Part shown: positions 21,570 through 31,310 of the stretch, piece after piece
Numbering within the stretch: position 1 is the first letter of the stretch
How the letters are laid out: every line of letters starts with the position of its first letter
Assembly (NCBI GenBank): GCA_003427395.1
Contig: BFEA01000372.1
Location: 1,002,969 to 1,060,042 of the forward strand
Direction: 5' to 3'
Length of the DNA stretch: 57,074 nt
Source: Chara braunii
Lineage: Eukaryota > Streptophyta > Charophyceae > Charales > Characeae
Made by a program: the position numbers and the translations under genes
The notes under the pieces: model-generated
The model's database searches: none
What the model saw: only the letters and a program-made list of their open reading frames with translations
Told to the model about the DNA's origin: nothing

Positions 21570-21659
21570 TTGGTCCTTCCATACAAAGGGTTGTTGATTT
21601 CATTCCAGTCTACCCTCTTTTTGGATGGAGAAGATTTCTATTAGTGCATCTTTAGGACC

Positions 21660-22320
21660 TGAGGATCAAGTCAATCCTAGATTTAGAAAGCCTTGTAGGG
21701 TCATTGTTCCGGATACATGTGTAGTTGCGGTTAGTTGGAAAGAGCCGGCGATAGCTATCAAACAGGGACAGGGAATTACATAATCTATAGAGCATATCTT
21801 CATCCTCTTCTGCGTGTCGCATGGTAGATGTGGGGGTCTGTCAGCGATCTAACCACCTGTTCGGTGCAGCATTAAAATCCCCAGCAAGAACGATGGGGAT
21901 ACCTTGTGGCATCTTGCATTGGATTTGCTGGAAAATTTCCTCACGTTCCGCCACTGTGTTAGGCGCATAAATGCAGAAGATACACACCACTTCCAATTCT
22001 AGTGCCCCAAGAATTGATACCCAACGTCCCTCATCCCTGTCTGCTTCCCAAGAAAGCACCTCCAATCTAGAGTCCGGGGGGATCCAAATTGCAGTCCCCG
22101 CACTCGCCGGCCTCGGCGCATGTGCCCTATAGGCCTGATATGGCCAAACTGCGTTATGAGCTCTATTATGATTACGGGAGTCTAAGAGGTGTGTTTCCTG
22201 AACACACACCACGTCCGGCCAAATTCGTCCCTCCACCCCCCTAAGGACATCTCTTATGGCTTGAGATTTGCTTGGGCAAAGTGTAGCCAAGCCGTTTACG
22301 TTAATGGATCTAATATCCAA
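21660..22320 (-). pseudogene. LINE-2 ORF2 endonuclease domain (APE type)
   Basis: The open frame 22320-21841 has the ordered endonuclease motifs: DIRSINVNGLATL at the start, VVCVQETHLL with the catalytic glutamate, GTAIWIPPDSR, IYAPNTVAEREE and LAGDFNAAPNRWLDR. A stop follows, but the same frame resumes through LCNSLSLFDSY, YTCIRNNDPTRLSKSRIDL and ends in ILR at the LINE-3 junction. The last part of the domain, with L-D-H, lies across the insertion at 19.55-19.63 kb. Apart from the stop at 21841 and the insertion, the domain looks well preserved. Confidence 0.92.
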
Positions 22321-22344
22321 GTCTGCATTTCGGAGAGTGCTACG

Positions 22345-22666
22345 TCAGGCTTTATTTTGGTCATATAGAGCTTCTACCCATTCCATTTTCCGGACAACCG
22401 TGTTTTCCCTTTCCTCTATTAGGCTCTTACAAATAATGCCATACGAGATGGTCCCATGCCACCCCATCATTTATGATATTCTTTCGGATTATGGAACACA
22501 GAGCGGAAGTGATTTCCGTGTCTGGCCAAATGTGGATTGGTTTGATTTTGAATTGGTGCAGTTCTAGGAGTGCGTTATGCGGTAGTCACGTGAGTTCTGC
22601 ATAATTTTTTCCTTCGAAGAGGACATAGAGATCATTATCTGCAATTTTGCAGGAGCTTGATCCTAC
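22345..22666 (-). pseudogene. LINE-2 ORF1 C-terminal remnant
   Basis: Minus-strand translation in shifting frames gives CKIADNDLYVLFEGKNYAEL, then SALCSIIRKNIINDGVAWD. This matches the ORF1 C-terminal block of LINE-4 (GIADNDDL, SILRKYIINDGVAWD) and less closely LINE-5 (YKIADKDVYL). It ends abruptly at 22666, where an RT fragment from a related LINE is joined. Only the last ~100 codons of ORF1 remain. Confidence 0.75.
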
Positions 22667-23102
22667 TCATCTGCAACTAGCGAGCAAATCGGGACTGCTT
22701 CCTCCGAAATTCGTGCAATCCAAAGTTTTTTGATGTCCTTATTAGCCCGAAGGTTGGCCGATAAGGCTTCCGTGACAATAAGGAAGAAGAAGGGTACAAT
22801 CGGGTCCCCTTGGCATACGGAGCGTTCCAGGTTGATTGAAGGTGCCAGGGTCCCGTTTATCTGTACCCTTGTGGTTGCATTTTGATGGAGAATGCGGATC
22901 CATCTGCGGCAAATCGGCCCGACATTCATCTTTTCCAAACTCTTGTCAGGAATAGCCAATCCACATGATCGTAAGCCTTTTTAAAATCGATAAAGATAAG
23001 GGCCACGTTCTGTTTCGAATGACGGGACAACTGCAGCACTTCGTCGATTAGTAAAATATTTTCTTGGATTTGTCGGTGCTGCATGAACCCTGTCTGTGCT
23101 GG
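22667..23102 (-). pseudogene. Isolated LINE RT fragment, close to LINE-2 RT
   Basis: Aligns base for base with 18119-18554 of LINE-2; I count roughly two dozen differences over ~435 bp by eye. It has AQTGFMQHRQIQENILLID, FIDFKKAYDHVDW, a one-base deletion near 22948 that shifts the frame, then CQGDPIVPFFFLIVTEAL and SEEAVPICSLVAD. It ends within the catalytic box (F-A-D-D is V-A-D-E here). Same strand as LINE-2, no poly(A), sharp ends on both sides. It is either a captured piece or one side of a chimeric LINE. Confidence 0.88.
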
Positions 23103-24480
23103 TACCCCAAGCTGAATCAAACTCTGGATGATGCATACGCAAGCATCGCAGATCAGCCTCAACCATCACGGAACATGTGATTCAGCCATGCTCAGATTAA
23201 CGTACGAGTCAAAGTCGCCATCCACAACTTTGAGTAATGCAGATCGCAAATCAGGCTCAACCATCGCCAGGCACGCGGTCCTTCCACGTTCCAGCCAAGG
23301 TACCAATCAAAGACTCCATCCACTCCCCCTCTCTGGGAAGTACAGAAGAACCGTCACTCCCGGGGTGAGCTTGGATCCGAGCGAGATAAGAGCCACAACA
23401 TCCCTCAACAAGCATCCGGTAGGGGTCCGTCGCCATGCCCATACCATCACCAAGGAAAGAAATGAGATACAAGGAGCGACGGTACTCCTGCCGCTGTGGC
23501 AGGCTAAACGCACATGAAGGAGAGAACTCGGAGGGAGAAACCCAGCAGGTGAGTGAAGGTGGGAAGCGAGACGCCTAAATGGAGTTGAATGCGAAGTAGG
23601 TAGATAAAGGTAGTTAAGACTTAAAAACAAGAGAGGGGTAGAGAAAGGGTGACTAGACAGACAGCGGAGAACCGATGGTCCCTTAAATCCCCAATCACAT
23701 CCATATTGGCACCAGTACGACGTCCACCTCTGCCTCACGTACATCTCCAAACCTACGCCCTGCACCACCTCATCGATGGGACTGCAGAAGAGTCCCGCCA
23801 TGCTCGTCCACATGAAAAAGTCCAGATGAATTATGGGTCCATAAATGTTAAGAATGCAAGGAAAGCCATGAGGGGCAGTGAGGGCGACCAGGAAGAGGAG
23901 AGAAGCATGGATGTCGGCGATCAACTCCACGGCAGAGCAGGTGCACTTCGATGAATCACGAACTGCTCCTAAAACTCCAGTGGAGAGGGATAAAGAAGAG
24001 CCCAGGAAGATAATCAAACACTGTGACAACAGATCCATCACACACACAAGGCAAAACGAAGCATAGTGGTATCCCAAATTTGTTAAATCATTGAATCAAA
24101 ATTACGCCCAGGGAGGGGAGAGGGTGAAGGAAGAAAGTGGTAAAGAATAGAAGTCCCAATTCAGTCTAGCGACACCAAAATGGCGGCGCATGGAAAGAGG
24201 GTGATGGAACGCGGCCCCTTAAGTACTTTTCACCAGCCTCCACCATGTGATGGAACACAGCCGCTTAAGTACTTTTCACCAGCCTCCACCATGCCAGAGC
24301 TTCAGAGAACAAAGGCACGTCCATAGCGTACTAAACGGGACAGGAATATTTCAGGGCATGGCCCAGACTGTGAAGGCGAAGAAAGGAGTGAGGTAAGAGA
24401 AGAGGTCATCTCGCAACCATTGCAAAGGGGAGGAAGCCACTCACAGGGAGGAGGTCAAGGGGTGGGTGGCGGGAACAAAA
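23103..24480 (-). other. Unrecognised dispersed repeat with long minus frame
   Basis: A 256-codon minus-strand frame (24077-23307) is open but unusually rich in L, S and F and has no motif I can assign; ILNIYGPIIHLDFF faintly recalls an endonuclease YGP motif. A stretch near 23240-23300 also occurs at about 15165-15230. Two related ~95-bp units with GATGGTTGAGSCTGATYTGCG occur on the minus strand near 23.17 and 23.27 kb. I treat it as non-coding repeat DNA unless a database match shows otherwise. Confidence 0.3.
24201..24292. repeat. 46-bp tandem duplication
   Basis: GTGATGGAAC followed by CTTAAGTACTTTTCACCAGC and CTCCACCAT occurs at 24201 and 24247. Confidence 0.92.
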
Positions 24481-24737
24481 GGTTTACTGCCCCCAGCGCC
24501 ATAGCACGTGGCAGTACGAAGTTGAACATGCGCATGCGCAGTGATGACAAAGCGACGATCTGGTACCCACAAAGTAGGTCCGGCTGGCTTTAGGTGACTT
24601 CGGGAGCACGTTGGGTAATCTCACTGGATGCATGTGAGAGCGAATAGGCAATATCACACGGCAAGGACGACGCAAAGCCAGAGTATACATGTTGAAGATC
24701 ATAAGGGAGAGATGGAGGCTTCCTTCTCTTAGGATTC

Positions 24738-24975
24738 TGTTTTTTTTTGTTTTTTTTTTTCCCGACACCCGTTCGTACTGCTAGTGATGGTGATATGAGC
24801 CCCCACCGTGAGCAGTCCTGCTGGCTCCAGTCGGTAAGGAGCTGCACCTGCCGGAAAGTGGGTCCGATGTCCCATTGAGAACGTCCACTCGGATAATTTG
24901 AACCTGAGAACATGCTTCAGCAGATTGAGGTGATGGGCCTCTTGTGCCTCTTCACCGTGAATAGGGCGCCATAAT
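24738..24975 (-). mobile_element. Diverged LINE 3' tail or partner SINE
   Basis: T-rich run (about 24738-24770), then the family stem-loop in altered form: ACTGCT at 24777-24782 pairs with AGCAGT at 24811-24816, and GGTG pairs with CACC inside. The core GTAAGGAGCTGCACCTGCC and GCCGGAAAGTGGGTCC correspond to GGTGGGGAGCATCACCTGCT and GCTGGAAAACGGGTCC of the other copies. No ORF2 sequence follows, so it is either a severely truncated LINE or a SINE that borrowed the tail. Confidence 0.65.
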
Positions 24976-25110
24976 GTCATGCCTTTTTAGCACCTGCCCA
25001 CCCCTTGTGTATTCTCTCTAGGGTTCAAGGTGCAATAATTTCCGGATGAAGTGGGAGTGGAGAGGACCCCACTAAAGAGGCAGGTGCCTCTGTGAAGATT
25101 GAGCCGCCCC

Positions 25111-25156
25111 GGGACAGCTTGAGGTGACTGCTCCTACCAGCGTCTCAAGCTGTCCC
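25111..25156. repeat. Perfect 13-bp hairpin
   Basis: GGGACAGCTTGAG at 25111-25123 and CTCAAGCTGTCCC at 25144-25156 around a 20-base loop. An A-rich run follows at about 25172-25200. The GC-flanked hairpin next to an A tail looks like a retroposed or foldback end. Function unknown. Confidence 0.7.
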
Positions 25157-25200
25157 ACGGGACCGATTCATAAAAATAAAAATAAAAAAAAAGAAAAAAA

Positions 25201-25902
25201 GAAGGCATTCAAGGCCTGGGAAGCCGCAGACCTTGTAGGGTAGGGGAGCAACACTGCTGCAGTATGCAACTAGCTTGTCGTCCCATGTATTCCCAGAGGC
25301 AATAGGTCCTTAAACCGCTAGTACACAGGCGCCAGCCTTGCAGAAAGTTTTTGCCACAAGCAGAGCTCGGAGGCGCCGTGTGGCCTGGGGCGCCGTTGGG
25401 AAAAAAAAGTCATCGGCCTCCAAAGTGGTGCGGGTTTCATGCTGACACCCTTGGGCCTATGTGTGGTGTATGGGTGGTTTAAGAAACCATGGGAGTAACT
25501 GGCTCCTCCCCATCCTTGCTGTTTAACTGTGGAGCAGACATGTACAATGCGCAAGATTTTTGGAAGTTCCATGTCTATTTGTTGCAATCTGTAGTAGGTT
25601 GGGAGGGATTATTAGGGTAAATACTCATGCTTAGTAAGTTAGTATAGTACTTTTCTTAGTGTACCTGAGTGCAATCACATCCCACCCTGGGTGACTGCAA
25701 CCACTTCCAGAGCCGAGTCCAAAAAGCCCCAGTGATAGTGCGCCCTTACAACACCAGTTCGCCAAAAGCTAAGTCCGGCGGTAAGGCCATGATGCTTTGC
25801 CCTGGGTCAGCAGTGAATGCGGAAGACCATTACCAAAAACCAGTGAGAGGTTTGCAAGCCTTGGAAGATACCTTCGTCAACTTACGCTCATGTGAGCTGG
25901 TG
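25201..25902. other. Stretch with no recognised feature
   Basis: Holds an 89-codon minus-strand frame (25587-25318) with no recognisable motif. I see no repeats shared with the rest of the window. Confidence 0.4.
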
Positions 25903-26154
25903 GTTCAAACCGCCAGTATGGTTCCCAGCCATTTTGCAGAAAGCCGCTGCGCATGCTGCTGCGTTGGGCGAGATGTGCCGAGGGGACGTTTTGCTGGAGA
26001 TCCATCCACTGGCAGGCAAAATGGGTCGCATGCGAGGCCCGTTTTTCCCGGATGGATGTCCAGCGAAACGGCACCCCGGTACTTCCCGAAAGAAGCGGCA
26101 GCATGTGACACGCGTTTCTGCAAAATGGCTGGGAACCGTACTGGTGGTTTAAGC
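25903..26154. mobile_element. Foldback element A1 (TTAAACCGCCAGTA termini)
   Basis: Almost the whole 250 bp is one imperfect palindrome. The left arm begins GTTCAAACCGCCAGTATGG and the right arm ends ACTGGTGGTTTAAGC. The arms also share GGTTCCCAGCCATTTTGCAG and, inward, CGCATGCGA and GGATGGATGTCC-like words. Frames are open on both strands only because of the symmetry. The outer 15-20 bp are shared with the element at 31895-32062. Confidence 0.8.
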
Positions 26155-27640
26155 ACGACAAGCAAGGGTGATGTTGGGAGTGAGATATCGTAAAACAATG
26201 TAATCTGGAACTCTATTATCGTGGGACAAATTACATTGAAGTAGGCGAGAAAAATCAGGCCATGGCAGTCCTTCTACTCCGTTCCACTTAGGCTGGTGAC
26301 CAGGCCATCTCCTGGTGTTTACTTGTACCGTTTGTTTACTCACTCGACTCGTGCAATGTTTCCAGTTCCAGGCTCGAAGTCTCCTGCTTCCCATTTCTTA
26401 CTGCGAGTCAGTACCTAGATCTGGGCACAGAAATTGAATGGGTCCCAATCAGTGTCTGTATCCAATGTGCAGTTAACTGCTTGGGGCTTAGCCTGTATTA
26501 CCAGCACACTCCTGGTTTCCCGCGTTCCTCTGCGGGCCAGTACCATACTAGGTCCCGAATCGTGACCATGTACTTACCTGCTGAAAGAAACGGGGTGCGG
26601 TAACTTGCTTGCGGCTCAGGCACACATCAGCAATTTTGTCTTTTCTTTTGCCAGTTCATAGCTGGCTCAGTGATTGAAAACCGATATTTGTGCCGCTGCT
26701 CATGCGTGACGTCCTTACTCAAAGTGCTCCCTACTCGATCTCAGAAGAATGCTGCTGCAGATTCAAAAACTGGCGACTGGTCCCAATACCGTCCTCCTGT
26801 ACCTGATTGCGTACACATTTTCCAGGTACGTACGCAGTTGGGAGTGCTCAGTCCCCCGAGGGATAGCCATCACTCTGGAAAAAAAAGAGCAATTGATACG
26901 GATTATCTTAAGCCGCCATGGACCGGCAGTACACGGCCCCAGGCACTTCAAACGTTTCGGGGACAGTCCGGAGCTGCTATTCTCTGCTTCATTTTGTGAT
27001 TTTCCGTAGGGTTGAGAGAGGGGTTACAGCATACTGAAAGGAAATAAAATTTATTGTATATAACTGGGCTCATTGCCAGACTGCCGCTCTGCATTCTGCA
27101 TCGGTGTTGCATACTCGTGAAACACACTCATAAGTATGGCGCAGATTCCCAGAACCGACCAGATAATACAGACTAAGTACAATTACAGCGGAAGACTTGA
27201 TACACATGGACTGACTCAAAACCTGACTCAGACTGCAACAAATCTCTCACAGACACGAATCGGTGGTGTCAAAGCCCTGGCCTTGAACATCGAAGAAGAG
27301 GCCAGGGGCTGATCTCATACACAGATGAATGGGGGGGAGGAGAGACGGAGGGAGGAGGAGAGGGAAGATAACTCAATGTTTCCAAAAATAGTATCTCGAT
27401 ATGTCAGAAGTAGCGAAAATCCGAAATGTTGTGAATACAGAGTCTCACAGTGTCTCAGATATCGACCTCACAATGTCAAGATACATCCCCAGAGGTAGAT
27501 GAAGTCAGATCCCAAAAGTAGTCCTCAACCTGCAGTCTCAATGTCGCTATCTCTAATGTCATCAGAACTCGTAACCATTCTTCATATGCGTAGTAGTCCA
27601 GTAGGAGTAACCCGAGAGTAGACTTGGACTTAGAGGGTAG
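26155..27640. other. Stretch with no recognised feature
   Basis: About 1.5 kb in which I find no long frame with recognisable motifs, no tRNA-like boxes and no repeat of other parts of the window. Short frames at 26670-27009 overlap each other in different frames and show no protein motif. Confidence 0.4.
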
Positions 27641-27641
27641 G

Positions 27642-27714
<73 letters not shown>

Positions 27715-27715
27715 N

Positions 27716-27785
<70 letters not shown>
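27641..27785. repeat. (GA)n microsatellite with one ambiguous base
   Basis: Long GA run with a single N at 27715, probably a join or consensus failure between reads. The true length is uncertain. Confidence 0.98.
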
Positions 27786-27787
<2 letters not shown>

Positions 27788-28536
27788 GAGGAGGAAGAAG
27801 AGGGAGGAAAAGGCGAAGCCTTTCTCCCTGGTACCTGGCGATGCAGCAATGGCACTGCAGGGCTGTGTGCTGGGCCGCGGGCTGGGCTAGAGGGCCGGCG
27901 CTGCTCCTGCTGCTGCGCTATCCCTCCTCGCTGCTGCACTAAATCTCTCTGCTGCTCCGCTCTTGCCAACGCTGAAATGCTGCGCTAATCTGTAGACTAC
28001 TACTTGTAGCCTAACCTCCAGACCAACTGTAGACTAACCTACCGACTGAGGCTGGTACCCGGGTGATATAGTGCTGGGTCGGCCTCAGTACTACTGGTGC
28101 CTTCAGGTCTGGACCGTTGATCAGGCCCAACGGTTCAGATCTGTATTGAAATCTGAAAAGTGGCGCCTAAACTGCGCCGCCGGCTGGTCCTACCGATGGA
28201 CCGGTACCTGGCCTAACCAACTAGCCGTTGGGTCTGGTGGGGTCTTAACGAGGCTTACCAGACCTTAAACTGAACCGACGGTTCCTCGGCCTACCTGGAC
28301 CTAGCTGGTACCGTCGTGACCCGGTACCTAGGCCTAACCTGTGCCTACTACAGAAAGGGGCCCTAACTGGGGCCCGTGTGGTATCAGTATGCCACAATCG
28401 GTCTAGGTACTCACAGTAGTTAGGGATGTGTGGTAGGACCAGGTAGGTGATGTGGGATTTACTCCTAGTGAATTATTGGCCGTGTTGCCAGCTGTCTGTT
28501 TTGGAATTGATGCTAATGTAGGAATTAGCTTGGCTT
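27786..28536. other. Stretch with internal short repeats
   Basis: Contains loosely repeated words around GTAGACTA, CTAACCT and GGTACC (about 27990-28400). No coding frame or known element is recognised. Confidence 0.35.
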
Positions 28537-28823
28537 TGATGTAGCTCAGTGGTTCAAGCACCGGTTGGAAATGCGCATTGTGGTATGAGGTTGTGGGTTC
28601 AAAACTCTGCAGCCTTGCACATGGACACGGGCAGGGCGTTAGAATGGCGCACGGCTGGACACACCCTCTTGGGCTAACGCACGTGGGGATGGGTAGGTTA
28701 GGTGGCCTATCCTGTCAGGACAAGCATCGGCTGCCGCTGCCAGCAATCAACGCAGGTCTGGTCCTTGGCCTCTACAATACCCTGGGATATATATGAAAAA
28801 AAAAAGAAAAAAAAAGCAGAAAA
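28537..28823 (+). mobile_element. tRNA-derived SINE
   Basis: The head reads GATGTAGCTCAGTGGTTCAA, a good Pol III A box (TAGCTCAGTGG). About 40 bases on comes GTGGGTTCAAAACTC, a B box with one change from the consensus. A 180-bp body follows and ends in an A-rich tail (28795-28823). The cloverleaf is not complete at the 3' side, so this is a SINE head and not a tRNA gene. Confidence 0.7.
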
Positions 28824-29000
28824 AGGGAATTAGCTTACCGACAATGTGCGGTGAGTGATTTTCCTGGTTCCTGTGTATGCCTGTCTTTGCTCCTGCAGAT
28901 AGAAATTATGAAAAAGGGAATTAGCTTACCGACAATGTGCGGTGAGTGATTTTCCTTGTTCCTGTGTATGCCTGTCTTTGCTCCTGCAGATAGAAATTAT
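28819..29000. repeat. 91-bp tandem duplication
   Basis: AAAAAGGGAATTAGCTTACC starts at 28820 and 28911, and both units run on to CAGATAGAAATTATG with a single difference (TGG to TTG). The first unit starts within the A-rich tail of the SINE. Confidence 0.93.
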
Positions 29001-29329
29001 GTGCTTTTTTGGGTTGCAGACGTTGCTCTTTGCTCATGATGAGATGTGGTCAGAGTTAAGCTTGGGCCCAGTCCCCAGCCTATAATGGGCTTGATTTTGG
29101 TTTCTTTTTTTTCCCAAAAAAATGGGGAAAAGTAGTTTCATTGCTCAGCCCTAACATTTTGGAGGCTCGGGGCTACCGGACCACAATGGCTGGTGGTGCC
29201 AGCCAAAAACGAACACCATTGTGCCGCTGGCAGTTCGGCAAAGCTTGGCACACAGTGCAAGGCAGACAGGCTCGGTTGTTCTCGTGGTTTAAGGCGAAGT
29301 TAGAGCCTCGTTCCACACCACTAGAGAAC

Positions 29330-30177
29330 TCTTGAGTTTCAAGTGCGCCCTAATCACAAAATCGTGATTAATTTACAATTTTGAATTTTACACTATGCCG
29401 CTTTGTCGTTCCATGTGCACTAGAGGCCGCAGTTGAAAACGTCGCACTTGAAACAAAAAACACCCTGGCTCCCCGTTGTGCGGATACCTGCTGGCGGGCA
29501 TGCGATCCAGTAGGATGGCGCCCGGCCGAAAAGATGTCCACCTGTTGTCCGGTGTTTGGGACTGGAGGGACCAGCCTGGGGCAGGGGCGAGATGGGAGCA
29601 CGTGGCCCGGTTTTGAAATTTGAACTTTTTGATTGGTGCAGTGCGGCGCCCTGCAGCGTCGATAATTGGCACAGCCTCCCAAGTGGATATCGTTCTGTGT
29701 GTACTCCAATGCGTGCGTGCGTGCTGGATGGCGCAGTTTTGCTTCGCCACGATCTGTTTGGCTTGTGAATACTGACATCCCCGAGGTGGACATCCGTCCG
29801 TGTGTACTCCGACGCGTGTGAGGGTGCTTCTTCATGGAGGATGTGGAGTTTGCCACCATCTCCGCGGAGGGCTCTGCTGCGCGCATGTACTCCATGGGGC
29901 CGCTGCAACGGTCGCCCCGCGCGTGTACTCCAGCGGGCCGCTGCAATCCACAGCCACCACAGTCCGCAGCAGTTCCACAGGTGGCAACCGGTACCGCCAA
30001 TTGCTGGCTGGACTGCGAGAAGGACCGGCGATGAACCTGGAACGGCCGGCACTAAAAAAAAAAAAAAAAAAAAACTTTCGGCGGCTGAAACCCAAGGGCC
30101 GCTCTTGAACTCAAGGCACCTCGGGACTTGAACTCAAGTGCGATTTTGGCTGGGCTGCACTCGAGTTTCAAGAGCGG
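29330..30177. other. Candidate inverted-repeat unit with internal repeats
   Basis: The left edge CTCTTGAGTTTCAAGTGC and the right edge GCACTCGAGTTTCAAGAG form an imperfect 18-bp terminal inverted repeat. Inside, the phrase GTGTACTCC recurs at about 29698, 29801 and 29931 and CATGTACTCC at 29885, each followed by GC-rich sequence. A poly(A) run lies at about 30053-30072. The last 80 bp (30099-30177) form their own hairpin. Overlapping frames of up to 210 codons on the minus strand have no recognisable domain. Confidence 0.35.
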
Positions 30178-30342
30178 AAAAATGTGAAAACAAAAAGCCA
30201 ATTCTTTGGGGGGGGGTGGAAAGACGATTTTTTTCTCGTCGCAATGAGGCCCTTAGTGGGTACATGTCCTAAATTCCTAATTTAGAACACATTCTCCCCT
30301 CCAAACTATACGATAACCTTCTTCTTCGTCGTTGTCTTCTTC

Positions 30343-30581
30343 GGCCCCATAGTGCAATGATAACTCGTTTTTGTGACTCTACTGAAGTTACCCCTCCACG
30401 GGACTCACAAAAACGAGTTATAATTGCACTATGGGCCACGATACAGTTTCGAATTGCAGTTCAGGCAATGTATACAATCCAGCTTTCTGGCCAGGTAGGG
30501 TGCCCAAACTGCAATTGCAAACTGTATCTTGCTGGCTAGTGCAGTTATAACTCGTTTTTGGGACTCTACTGAAGTTACCCC
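30343..30581. mobile_element. Compound foldback element with two hairpins and a direct repeat
   Basis: Hairpin 1: arms at 30343-30374 and 30404-30437 (GGCCCCATAGTGCAATGATA against TATAATTGCACTATGGGCC). Hairpin 2: GATACAGTTTCGAATTGCAG at 30440 pairs with CTGCAATTGCAAACTGTATC ending at 30528. The block AACTCGTTTTTGTGACTCTA with TGAAGTTACCCC at 30363-30393 is repeated directly at 30550-30581. Coding potential is absent. Confidence 0.65.
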
Positions 30582-30683
30582 TTTTTCTTCATAACCTTCT
30601 TCTTATATGAATCAAGAATTTGAATAGAAGCAAAAAAGTTACAATGTTAACATTAAGGAAACCCCTCTAGCACATCCCCATGG

Positions 30684-30802
30684 TCTTTTTTTTGTTTTTT
30701 TTTTCGTTTCCCCCCCTCCCCCCCCAGCATACTCGCTGGGTGCTCCAATCTATTGGTGGGGAGCGGCACATGCTGGAAACCAGGTCCGGCGTCCCATTAC
30801 AT
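30684..30802 (-). mobile_element. Truncated LINE 3' tail
   Basis: T-rich run, then GGTGCTCCAATCTATTGG and GGGGAGCGGCACATGCTGG, then GGAAACCAGGTCCGGCGTCC. This is the family 3' core on the minus strand with most of the terminal stem-loop deleted. No ORF2 follows. Confidence 0.7.
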
Positions 30803-30989
30803 CAACCTTGAACTTCCACCACGGGGCCATTATACTCGGTTTCGATCATCCCCGTGGTCTCTTTCTTTTTTGTTTTGGCTTCTTCTCCCCTTCTACTTTG
30901 GATCTCTGTCACATGGCATATCTGTCATTCCAGCTAGTTTTCATTGAACATCGTGTGTTTGTGTGTCTTTTTTTTTCCTTTCTTTTTCA

Positions 30990-31148
30990 AAAAAAAAAAG
31001 GGTGGCTTTCTTGAGATATTATCATTGAGCTGACCGGCCCCAGGTAATTCACAGTTACGCTATTCTTCTCATCTGATTGCATCTGGATTCGAACTCAGGT
31101 CTGTATTTGAACAGTTCGTGGGTGTACCAACTGAGCTACACCAATGCG
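30990..31148 (-). mobile_element. tRNA-derived SINE, minus strand
   Basis: On the minus strand TGTAGCTCAGTTGG (A box, 31140-31127) is followed by CCTGAGTTCGAATCC (B box, 31098-31084). The tRNA-like part lacks a proper acceptor stem. The body runs on to a T/A-rich stretch near 30990. This points to a SINE and not a functional tRNA. Confidence 0.6.
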
Positions 31149-31192
31149 GTTGTGGTTATTTTTTCTCTTAGCCCTACAGGTCTAAAGTAATT

Positions 31193-31310
31193 CCTTTTTT
31201 TCTTTTTTTTTGGGTGTAACAGCCCGGGAGTCAGCTTGGGGTGCTGGTAGGAGCAGACACTTCAAGCGGGTCCTGGGGGGGCTAAAATCTGTCACGGCGA
31301 CAGCAGTGCA
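31193..31310 (-). mobile_element. Second diverged LINE 3' tail
   Basis: T-rich run followed by GGTGTAACAGCCCGGGAG, with the stem arms GCTTGGGGTG at 31234-31243 and CACTTCAAGC at 31258-31267 in the stem-loop position (outer five pairs kept, two mismatches inside). The GAGCAGACAC loop word is identical to that at 4431-4440. No ORF2 sequence adjoins. Confidence 0.5.

Larger units (their letters stand above)
19630..21659 (-). mobile_element. LINE-3: 5'-truncated LINE nested inside LINE-2
   Basis: A minus-strand copy starting in the ORF2 linker and running through zf-RVT, 3'UTR and poly(A) (T-run 19630-19653). It is flanked by the 7-bp direct repeat TGAGGAT at 19623-19629 and 21660-21666. Removing it rejoins LINE-2 endonuclease in frame (SRIDLIL + ISKDLAG). 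5' truncation, poly(A) and target duplication are the hallmarks of target-primed reverse transcription, so this is a real secondary insertion and not a deletion. Confidence 0.9.

Noticed and set aside
21661-21840. LINE-3 read as an RT deletion in a single LINE copy
   Set aside because: The TGAGGAT duplication, poly(T) and in-frame rejoining with 19.6 kb show an insertion instead.
25669-26193. 174-codon plus frame and overlapping minus frames
   Set aside because: Most of the frame is the A1 palindrome, which makes both strands look open.
27562-27969. Poly(SL) and poly(ER) frames
   Set aside because: Translations of the (GA)n microsatellite with an N in the middle.
29368-30052. Two 210-codon minus frames
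   Set aside because: Overlapping frames in GC-rich internally repeated sequence, no domain, no homologous copy to support either.
31081-31148. Functional tRNA gene on the minus strand
   Set aside because: Good A and B boxes but no closing acceptor stem and a SINE-like body downstream.
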